This document shows, in pieces, positions 1-4,617 of a stretch of DNA of 6,881 nucleotides. The translations under genes were made by a program, and so were the position numbers. Under the pieces are notes generated by a model that was not told where the DNA came from, did not search any database, and saw nothing but the letters and a program-made list of their open reading frames with translations. The first letter of the stretch is position 1. Each line of letters opens with the position of its first letter. Source of the DNA: Candidatus Njordarchaeota archaeon (GTDB lineage: Archaea > Asgardarchaeota > Njordarchaeia > Njordarchaeales > Njordarchaeaceae); contig JAHQWF010000135.1 of the NCBI GenBank assembly GCA_029856055.1, positions 1-6,881 of the forward strand, read 5' to 3'.

Positions 1-1
1 G

Positions 2-271
2 GCAATACCAGCTATAAAGCCTTCTAGGGGGCGTGGTAATCCGAGACACGGCCTTAAGGCATTGTTCTGGAAGATTAGAAAGTTGCCTTGGTTTAGGCGC
101 TACGCAAATCTCCGCTGGGTTCTCGAGGCGATGTTTAAGGTGTTTAAACGCCTTTTCGGCTGGTTTGTCCGCGGTAAATCCCAGAAGTCACGGGCTAACG
201 AGGTCTTGTTTAAGGCGCTTGCCTGGAACATAATGGTATTGCTAGCCGTGATCGCTTCAAAATGGGCGTAA
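2..271 (+). CDS. DDE transposase (IS4/IS5-like), C-terminal part, cut by window start
   Basis: The reading frame is open from base 2 to a TAA at 269-271, giving 89 residues with no start inside the window, so the 5' part of the gene lies to the left. The fragment is rich in Arg, Lys and Trp. It has the shape of the C-terminal end of a DDE transposase of the IS4/IS5 type: RRYANLRWVLEAMFKVFKRLFG, in which E42 of the fragment would be the last acidic catalytic residue, followed by an Asn (N66) and a final ALAWNIMVLLAV helix. Such proteins cut and rejoin the ends of their own insertion sequence. The fragment is visibly more GC-rich than the sequence to its right, as expected for a mobile element. 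I cannot tell whether the full element is intact. The family is fairly sure, the exact IS group is not. Confidence 0.72.
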   Translation, partial: AIPAIKPSRGRGNPRHGLKALFWKIRKLPWFRRYANLRWVLEAMFKVFKRLFGWFVRGKSQKSRANEVLFKALAWNIMVLLAVIASKWA

Positions 272-290
272 AGGCTTAAAAAGGAGAAAA

Positions 291-304
291 GTCAAATTTT
301 TGAC
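291..304. repeat. short inverted repeat just after the transposase gene
   Basis: GTCAAA and TTTGAC form 6-bp arms around two bases, 20 nt after the transposase stop codon. It could belong to the right end of the insertion sequence or be a small terminator hairpin. The left end of the element is outside the window, so the terminal repeat cannot be paired. Positions 272-395 otherwise hold only AT-rich DNA leading into the next gene. Confidence 0.3.
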
Positions 305-382
305 AAACCATATATCTATACTTAATTTAACCAATCTGATTAATGATCTTTGAAAATCTCTTTTGTAAAAATAGTTTTTCAT

Positions 383-390
383 GAGATGAT
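383..390 (+). promoter_or_regulatory. Shine-Dalgarno site deciding a TTG start
   Basis: GAGATGAT resembles the archaeal SD consensus GAGGTGAT with one mismatch and lies 5 nt before the TTG at 396. This supports TTG as the start of the ChrB-domain gene. The nearby ATG at 381 is followed by an in-frame TGA after one codon and cannot be the start. A possible TATA-like stretch (CTTAATTTAA, about 320-329) lies further upstream, but it is not a strong match. Confidence 0.5.
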
Positions 391-395
391 TTATC

Positions 396-836
396 TTGAA
401 GTGGGTAACGCGTGAGAAAGCTAAGGTAGAAAGAATAGCTGTACCTTGGTTAATAAAAAAATTTATAGATCAGGATGCAAAATTTCTTTTTGTCCCAAGA
501 GAAAAAGTTCTGGAGGTTGCGGAAAAAGAGAACGCTATACCATTCGATTCACCTGGAGCAGAACTTTATCATAAAGAAGGAAAATGCACATTTGAAGTCA
601 TAATAGAGAAATATAATATAAAGGATCCTGCATTAGAATACATGGCTAAGATTATTCATGGCGCAGACATAAAGAGGGATATCAATATTGTTCCAGAGGC
701 TGCTGGATTAAGAGCTATAGCTCATGGATTTCACTACTTGATCGAAGACGACCATAAGAAAATGGAATTGGAATTCCCTATGTATGATGCGCTTTATGAG
801 TACTGCAAGAGGAAAGTAGCTGGTGAAGAAATCTAA
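396..836 (+). CDS. Stand-alone chromate-resistance (ChrB C-terminal) domain protein
   Basis: The 146-residue protein matches, over nearly its whole length, the C-terminal domain of ChrB-type chromate resistance proteins (Pfam Chrome_Resist). Family hallmarks read along the chain: KVERIAVPWLIKKFID (10-25), FLFVP (30-34), AIPFDSPGAELYH (47-59), the C64-F region, DPALEYMAKIIHGAD (77-91), EAAGLRAIAHG (101-111) and YDALYEYC (130-137). In bacteria this domain often follows a DNA-binding domain and accompanies the ChrA exporter. Here it stands alone, and no ChrA, rhodanese or regulator is visible nearby, so a role in chromate resistance is not shown. The cysteine often seen in the 'CPWLI' motif of bacterial homologues is Val16 here. 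The start is TTG at 396, supported by a GAGATGAT site 5 nt upstream. The gene is convergent with the MBL-fold gene, with only 15 nt between the stop codons. Confidence 0.82.
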   Translation: MKWVTREKAKVERIAVPWLIKKFIDQDAKFLFVPREKVLEVAEKENAIPFDSPGAELYHKEGKCTFEVIIEKYNIKDPALEYMAKIIHGADIKRDINIVPEAAGLRAIAHGFHYLIEDDHKKMELEFPMYDALYEYCKRKVAGEEI

Positions 837-853
837 TTTTACCCCTATTTTTT
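837..853 (+). terminator. T-rich archaeal terminator between convergent genes
   Basis: TTTT directly after the ChrB-domain stop codon, then a six-T run at 848-853, fits archaeal termination on T-rich coding-strand tracts. The second run overlaps the stop codon of the convergent MBL-fold gene (852-854 on the minus strand). No comparable T-run is evident for the minus-strand transcript. Confidence 0.4.
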
Positions 854-1553
854 ATCTATAGTACAAAGAGAAGCCAGATCCACCAATAATTAGCTTATTA
901 GGAGCTTTTTCTTTTAGGTAATTAATGGTATTGAATCCACTACAGTGCAGAGGGATAATCTTCCATTGAATAGTTTTTATAAGATAGTCAAGAGTTATCT
1001 TTGAAGGTGAATGAAAGCCCCCCATAACAAGATAAGGGACGCCATTTATATCTTTAACGGCTTTATCTACGATCTTATCAACGCCAGGATGACTACAGCC
1101 AACGAAAATAAATAATTTCCCATTTATCTTTATAGCTAGTGCTATTTCATATAATTCAACACCGCCCTTCAATTCCCCAACAACAAATACATCATCTCCA
1201 ATACTCATCGTTTTATCTACGGGAATTACCCTCAAGCCCATTCTTTTAAGATAATCATTAATTCCAGAGTGAAAAGGTACATAAACTCTCAATCCCGGTT
1301 TTAACCTAGAGACAAACTTAAGGCCCCCTATGTGATCACTATGTTTATGGCTTATAACCACGGCATCTAAATTACGTAAATTCACTCCCAAAGCGATAGA
1401 ATTCTTCATTAATGAAATCGGATCAGAAGAAGTATCAAATAAAAAAGATTTATTACGAAATTTAAGATAGATGCTCAAACCCCAACGCTTCTCGAGTCCA
1501 CCAATATACTGATCATTATCAACTAAGACGATGACTTTTAGGTCATCATCCAT
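852..1553 (-). CDS. Metallo-beta-lactamase-fold hydrolase, COG1237 (MptE-like) type
   Basis: The 233-residue protein has the metal-binding motif H69-K-H71-S-D73-H74 of the MBL fold, preceded by FLFDT (37-41). The later family landmarks are VGCSHPGVDKIV (151-162, third metal-site His155), GGFH (178-181) and PLHCSG (201-206, His203). The GCSHPG and PLHCSG pair is typical of COG1237, which is often annotated as dihydropterin-ribofuranosylaminobenzene-phosphate synthase because of a methanogen member. That activity should not be assumed here. It lacks a signal peptide and is probably cytosolic. At 233 residues it is somewhat short for the family but looks complete. The ATG at 1553 is preceded at short distance by GGCGAT, a weak SD. 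It lies 38 nt downstream of the zinc-ribbon gene on the same strand, with no obvious promoter between, so the two are likely co-transcribed. Confidence 0.82.
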   Translation of the reverse strand: MDDDLKVIVLVDNDQYIGGLEKRWGLSIYLKFRNKSFLFDTSSDPISLMKNSIALGVNLRNLDAVVISHKHSDHIGGLKFVSRLKPGLRVYVPFHSGINDYLKRMGLRVIPVDKTMSIGDDVFVVGELKGGVELYEIALAIKINGKLFIFVGCSHPGVDKIVDKAVKDINGVPYLVMGGFHSPSKITLDYLIKTIQWKIIPLHCSGFNTINYLKEKAPNKLIIGGSGFSLYYR

Positions 1554-1591
1554 TAAATCGCCTAAAACTACACATAATATCTAAAGGCATT

Positions 1592-1843
1592 TTACCAGGG
1601 ACCACCGCCTCTACCACCGTAACCTCGGCCGCGTCCTTTGCCCGGCCAACCTCTACCACCTCTTCCCCCGCGTCCCCTGCCAGATCCACCATATCCTGCA
1701 TCAATTCTGTGTATCATATATGCTGGAGCTCCACAATAGGGGCATCGAGCTGGTTTAGGTGTACCATAAGGCACCTCTATAATCTTATTGCATTGACCGC
1801 ATATAAATCTTTTATTTAGTCCAGGACCTGGTTGACTCGCCAT
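1592..1843 (-). CDS. Small zinc-ribbon protein with Gly/Arg-rich (RGG-like) tail
   Basis: The 83-residue protein has two parts. Residues 1-48 form a zinc ribbon with C15-x2-C18 and C34-x2-C37 knuckles, including the stretch VPYGTPKPARCPYCGAPA. Residues 49-83 are almost only Gly and Arg with a few aromatic residues (GRGRGGRGGRGW, GRGYGGRGGGPW). This is a low-complexity tail like the RGG boxes of nucleic-acid-binding proteins. I recognise the general type, small cysteine-knuckle plus glycine-rich proteins in anaerobic archaea and bacteria, but know no defined function. Binding of RNA, DNA or a protein partner through the tail is inference. The ATG at 1843 has an AGGTG SD 7 nt upstream and a TATA box, so it is the first gene of the operon with the MBL-fold hydrolase. 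The tail accounts for a local GC-rich stretch of the DNA (about 1600-1690). Confidence 0.75.
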   Translation of the reverse strand: MASQPGPGLNKRFICGQCNKIIEVPYGTPKPARCPYCGAPAYMIHRIDAGYGGSGRGRGGRGGRGWPGKGRGRGYGGRGGGPW

Positions 1844-1850
1844 AATTATA

Positions 1851-1855
1851 CACCT
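1851..1855 (-). promoter_or_regulatory. Shine-Dalgarno site of the zinc-ribbon gene
   Basis: AGGTG on the minus strand ends 7 nt before the ATG at 1843, an ideal spacing, and fixes this start. Confidence 0.6.
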
Positions 1856-1874
1856 TTTTAGATCTATTTCTAAT

Positions 1875-1894
1875 ATTACAAATATATTTGTAAT
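1875..1894. promoter_or_regulatory. Perfect 20-bp palindrome, candidate operator
   Basis: ATTACAAATATATTTGTAAT equals its own reverse complement over all 20 positions. It sits immediately downstream of the minus-strand TATA box (1897-1905) and covers the predicted transcript start near 1875. A dimeric repressor bound here would block RNA polymerase recruitment, the common layout for archaeal repressors. The sequence is AT-rich, so part of the symmetry could be chance, but 10-bp arms without a mismatch and the position argue against that. No regulator gene is adjacent. Confidence 0.55.
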
Positions 1895-1896
1895 TA

Positions 1897-1905
1897 TATA
1901 TTAAA
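1897..1905 (-). promoter_or_regulatory. TATA box of the zinc-ribbon/MBL operon
   Basis: On the minus strand the bases read TTTAATATA, preceded by an A-run (1906-1910) that could serve as a purine-rich BRE. The predicted transcript start about 25 nt downstream falls near 1875, leaving a leader of roughly 30 nt with a good SD. Confidence 0.5.
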
Positions 1906-1985
1906 TTTTTCTATCACGCAAGATTTCTTTGCGAAATGGTAAAAGTAGATATAATGAACCATCATTTATTTTTCTACCAAAACAG

Positions 1986-2000
1986 TTAATTATATTTTTA
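1986..2000 (+). promoter_or_regulatory. Probable TATA box of the M24-like gene
   Basis: The stretch TTAATTATATTTTTA contains a TATA-like core centred near 1993, placing transcription start near 2018-2020. The leader would be only 10-20 nt long. The DNA around here is uniformly AT-rich, so the exact box is uncertain. Confidence 0.35.
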
Positions 2001-2029
2001 GATATTTTCTAGATAGTTATATTGAGGTA

Positions 2030-3130
2030 ATGAAATTGCTAGGTAATTTTTCTAAGGATATATTTACTAGAAGAGTTGGTAAATTTCAGGAACTTTTAAG
2101 ACAAAGAAATATAGATGCAGCGATGATAAGGACCCTATCAACATTCATTTATTTTACAGGCACTAAATGGTTACGTCCTTCTCTATTGGTTCCAGCTGAT
2201 GGCGATCCTATAGCTTTTGTTGCTAAGGGTGAGGAAGATGGTTTTAGAGAGAGAAGCTGGATTAATAACATAATTACTTATAGGGAGGGAGGTGAGATAA
2301 TGGCTAAAGTTTCTGGTCTCATTAGAAAAGAAGGCTTTAAAACCGTTGGTATCGAATATGGTATTGAGAGGGATGCATACATTGTTTTCTATGAGATGTT
2401 TAAGCGACTTAATCCTGGAATCAAGGTGGTAGATGTCAGTGATCTCACCTACAGTTTAAGGATGATTAAGGACGAATACGAGTTAAGTTGCATTATAAAA
2501 GCTGGCTCCATAGCGTCTAGAGTAATGAAGCGGTTGATGGAGAAAATAGAGGTTGGAACCTCTGAAGCTGATATAGCTGCTGAAGCATATTATCATCTAT
2601 ACAAAAATGGGTGTGAAGAACCGCATGTCTATGTGAATATTGGTCCGCATCCACGGATTCACTCAGAACCATTTAAAGATGTTCGTGTGAAGAAAGGAGT
2701 ATCTGTTACAATCGTAATAGGCGCTGATTACAATCATTATTACGCTAATATGGCTAGAACTATATTAGTCGGAGAGAACGACATAGCAAATAAAGCTCTC
2801 AAATGTATGGATGAAGCGTATGAGTTGGCTGATAAATTAACTAGAAGTGGTGTAAAGCCAATTGAAGTAATGAAAGAAATCGATAAGGTTTACGAGAAGT
2901 ATGATATGGCTAAATTTGCTGTTAAAGGTTACTTGCATGGTGTAGGCTTGCAAATAGAAGAGGTGCCTATCACAACAATTATTCCCAAGCATAGATCTAT
3001 AGAACTTAAACCAGGGATGGCCGTAGCATTTATTCATGCACCAATATTGATTGAGGGTATAGGTCAAGTTAAAAAAGAGGACACATTTATTATAACTCGT
3101 GAAGGAGACATTAAATTAGCTACAAAGTAA
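2030..3130 (+). CDS. M24/creatinase-fold (Xaa-Pro peptidase-like) protein lacking most metal ligands
   Basis: The 366-residue protein has the two-domain build of the prolidase/creatinase family: an N-terminal creatinase-like domain (about 10-140) and a C-terminal pita-bread domain (about 150-360) starting at LRMIKDEYEL. Active M24 peptidases hold two metals with Asp, Asp, His, Glu, Glu. Aligning by eye to the usual 'D-x-G ... Y-x-S-D-x-T-R-T' motif, this protein has Val229 and Asn240 in place of the two Asp, keeps His303 (LHGVG), has His336 where the first Glu belongs and keeps Glu350 (KKEDT). His211 in RIHSEP is retained. Creatinase is a known metal-free relative, so a non-peptidase hydrolase or a binding role is possible; the substrate is unknown. 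The start is ambiguous. The SD-like GAGGT at 2024-2028 is 1 nt from ATG 2030 but 7 nt from TTG 2036, so the protein may begin two codons later. It is divergent from the zinc-ribbon operon. Confidence 0.8.
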   Translation: MKLLGNFSKDIFTRRVGKFQELLRQRNIDAAMIRTLSTFIYFTGTKWLRPSLLVPADGDPIAFVAKGEEDGFRERSWINNIITYREGGEIMAKVSGLIRKEGFKTVGIEYGIERDAYIVFYEMFKRLNPGIKVVDVSDLTYSLRMIKDEYELSCIIKAGSIASRVMKRLMEKIEVGTSEADIAAEAYYHLYKNGCEEPHVYVNIGPHPRIHSEPFKDVRVKKGVSVTIVIGADYNHYYANMARTILVGENDIANKALKCMDEAYELADKLTRSGVKPIEVMKEIDKVYEKYDMAKFAVKGYLHGVGLQIEEVPITTIIPKHRSIELKPGMAVAFIHAPILIEGIGQVKKEDTFIITREGDIKLATK

Positions 3131-3405
3131 ATTTGTTGATAGATAGCTTCAGCTTTAAAAAAATATATCCTAGATTAGATGATGAAGGGATTGCGAGGGA
3201 AGAAATGATACTATTAACACCTTTTTAGCATGTTTCAAAAAACTATTTCAGTATTGTTTATTGCTCGAGATGATAAATTAGATCAACTCTTAGAAAATGC
3301 ATATTAATTCAAAAATGGCTATCTAAATGCAATTAAAAAAGTATTGAAGACTATAATCAGACGTTTACAAGAATTTTTTTATATTAATCCTCTTATAATA
3401 TTAGT
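3131..3405. other. Intergenic stretch without a confident gene
   Basis: This 275-base stretch is AT-rich and has no convincing complete gene. Two short frames have protein-like composition: a 31-codon frame at about 3133-3228 (containing FKKIYPRLDDEG and EEMILLTPF) ending in TAG, and a 25-codon frame from ATG 3230 to TAA 3307 (containing VLFIARDD and LDQLLENAY). They are in different frames, have no good SD and may be remains of a decayed gene. T-runs at 3222-3226 and 3374-3380 could end transcription from the M24-like gene. I would not call a gene here. Confidence 0.4.
3374..3387 (+). promoter_or_regulatory. Probable TATA box of the coiled-coil gene
   Basis: A seven-T run followed by ATATTAA gives a TATA-like core near 3381-3385. 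A transcript starting about 25 nt downstream would begin near 3407, virtually at the predicted start codon, so the message may be leaderless or have a leader of about 10 nt. Confidence 0.35.
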
Positions 3406-4134
3406 TTGGTGAAAATCGTGTCTATAACACCTGAGCTCTACGAATTCATAATAAAAGTCGTGGAGGACAAGGTAAAGGAAATCAAAGTAACCAGAGAGGA
3501 ATTTGATAAATTAACTAAGGCGGTAAAAGAACTGGCCCAAGCCCAGCGGAGGACGGAGGAGAGGCTAAACCGGTTGGCCGAGAGAGTTGAGCAGTTGGCT
3601 GAGGCCCAGCGGAGGACGGAGGAGAGGCTAAACCGGTTGGCCGAGAGAGTTGAGCAGTTGGCTGAGGCCCAGCGGAGGACGGAGGAGAGGCTAAATCAGT
3701 TGGCCGCACGAGTAGACCAATTAACAGAGGCTGTTCATAGTTTATCCGTAAGTGTTGGTAGGCTTAGTGATGTCGTGGGCTATGGTCTAGAGGACATCGC
3801 GAGAGTAATGGTTCCTGGCTGGCTTGAGCGACATATGAGTATATATGTCGAGGATCTTTCTCCTCGATTCATTGAAGTTAATGGATCGGAAATCCAGCTC
3901 AATCTGTTTGGTATTGGAAGAAAGGATGGAGCTGAAGTCGTAATTGTTGGTGAGTGCAAGTCTAGAATATATGCTAGTGAGGTCAAAAAGTTCTCTGCAG
4001 TGCTGGAAAAAGTACGGAAAGCTTTTCCCAATAAGGAGATACTAGGTTTTATCTTTGGGTTCTTAATTCATCCAAGCGCTGAGGCAGAAGCCAAGAAACT
4101 AGGGGTAAAAGTAATAGCTACATACATGAGATAA
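3406..4134 (+). CDS. Coiled-coil protein with C-terminal PD-(D/E)XK-like domain (DUF3782-like)
   Basis: The 242-residue protein has a helical N-terminus (1-40), a long coiled coil (about 41-115) and a C-terminal alpha/beta domain (about 125-242). The coil contains three 21-residue repeats starting AQRRTEERLN at residues 46, 67 and 88, each equal to three heptads. The last domain has VVIVGECKSR (178-187), where E183-x-K185 fits the second half of a PD-(D/E)XK nuclease motif. The expected upstream Asp seems to be Asn166 in EIQLNLFG, so catalysis is doubtful. This architecture is common and often multicopy in Thermoproteota; its function is unknown and may involve DNA. The start could be TTG 3406, GTG 3409 or GTG 3418. 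GGTGA at 3408-3412 lies 5 nt before GTG 3418, which favours that start if the message has a leader. The gene stands alone on +, flanked by two gene-poor stretches. Confidence 0.78.
   Translation: MVKIVSITPELYEFIIKVVEDKVKEIKVTREEFDKLTKAVKELAQAQRRTEERLNRLAERVEQLAEAQRRTEERLNRLAERVEQLAEAQRRTEERLNQLAARVDQLTEAVHSLSVSVGRLSDVVGYGLEDIARVMVPGWLERHMSIYVEDLSPRFIEVNGSEIQLNLFGIGRKDGAEVVIVGECKSRIYASEVKKFSAVLEKVRKAFPNKEILGFIFGFLIHPSAEAEAKKLGVKVIATYMR
3541..3729 (+). repeat. Three 63-bp in-frame tandem repeats (coiled-coil coding)
   Basis: Copies run 3541-3603, 3604-3666 and 3667-3729. Copies 1 and 2 are identical in all 63 bases. Copy 3 is identical for roughly its first 32 bases and then diverges. Each unit encodes 21 residues, exactly three heptads, so gain or loss of a unit keeps the coil in register. 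The unit is about 63% G+C (40 of 63), much richer than the rest of the gene. Exact identity between two copies points to recent duplication or gene conversion. Confidence 0.95.
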
Positions 4135-4568
4135 AATAAAAACTCTAGTTGTTTTATTTCATCAAATAATAACACTTTATTCTGTATCACTTAGAAGAAA
4201 TTTATAGTAACTAAAGGCGTAAAACTGGATTACTTACTACACAGTAAAATGAATTATTACGCCATGGTGATAATCAGTGGTAATGCTTAGTGGTCATGAT
4301 AGATATTACATACACTTTATGAGAAAAATTTGAGTATTTATGATAATTACTAGTTTTCTTTTATTCATTTTTTCTTTTCCTTTAATGATCTGGCGTAGTT
4401 ATCAAGTTCACGGGTTTGTGATAGGTGCTTTATCATTACCACTTTTTGTTACGGGGTCTATTTTCACATGTTGCCTGGTTATCACAGAGTAGGAGTTAGT
4501 AGGAGTCTGTCTATATTGCCTTTGATAACTTTTATTGTATCAGCTATTTTAACTATACTCGAAATAAA
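4135..4568. other. Gene-poor stretch with T-rich end and decayed coding debris
   Basis: This stretch of more than 400 bases lies between the convergent coiled-coil and CPBP genes. The left third is AT-rich with T-runs (GTTTTATTT near 4151-4159) that can end transcription of the coiled-coil gene, and a spaced inverted repeat at 4216-4263. The right part holds the remains of a small membrane-protein gene on +, listed separately. I see no tRNA, rRNA or CRISPR repeat in it. Confidence 0.5.
4216..4263. repeat. Spaced inverted repeat GGCGTAA / TTACGCC
   Basis: The arms 4216-4222 and 4257-4263 are perfect 7-bp inverted copies separated by 34 bases. Inside lies a second small inverted pair, TTACT and AGTAA. 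It could fold as a branched hairpin at the start of the message for the decayed membrane-protein gene, or be chance. A GGTGAT site (4266-4271) follows immediately. Confidence 0.3.
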
Positions 4569-4617
4569 TTATATTGTTATGTATACCCTGAATCCTATAA
4601 TATCTATGACAATATGA
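4283..4617 (+). pseudogene. Decayed small membrane-protein gene (nonsense codon plus frameshift)
   Basis: From ATG 4283, preceded by a GGTGAT SD ending 11 nt upstream, the frame reads 16 codons (MLSGHDRYYIHFMRKI) to an in-frame TGA at 4331. The same frame continues from ATG 4340 for 50 codons to TAG 4490, giving two hydrophobic segments (SFLLFIFSFPLMIW and FVIGALSLPLFVTGSIF). A third hydrophobic segment (LSILPLITFIVSAILTI) continues in another frame, open from ATG 4468 to TGA 4615. Together they read as one roughly 110-residue protein with three membrane helices broken by one stop and one frameshift. The last part overlaps the 3' end of the minus-strand CPBP gene, which is unusual. Alternatives are two small overlapping membrane ORFs, or chance hydrophobicity in T-rich DNA. 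I do not recognise the family. Confidence 0.35.

Noticed and set aside
33..233. Open frame on + overlapping the transposase end
   Set aside because: It is a shifted-frame shadow of the transposase frame, which has the recognisable C-terminal DDE pattern and is open from the window edge.
1917..1933. Hairpin CGCAA ... TTGCG in the divergent promoter region
   Set aside because: The stem is only 5-6 bp with a 5-7-base loop and lies away from either predicted TATA box; too weak to call a site.
2837..3067. Minus-strand open frame within the M24-like gene
   Set aside because: It is antisense to conserved M24 motifs (LHGVG and KKEDT region) and has Cys/Tyr-rich composition unlike a real protein.
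3174..3228. Possible C/D box small RNA, from GATGATGA near 3176
   Set aside because: No CTGA D box is found at a fitting distance, so the C-box match is probably chance.
3515..3709. Minus-strand open frame with repeated Pro/Ser-rich units
   Set aside because: It is the antisense of the 63-bp coiled-coil repeats; its repeats follow automatically from the sense strand.
3541..3729. Tandem repeats as a CRISPR array
   Set aside because: The units are adjacent with no spacers and are translated in frame as a coiled coil.
3780..4031. Minus-strand open frame inside the nuclease-like domain
   Set aside because: The sense frame encodes a recognisable domain and the antisense one has no family features or start signals.
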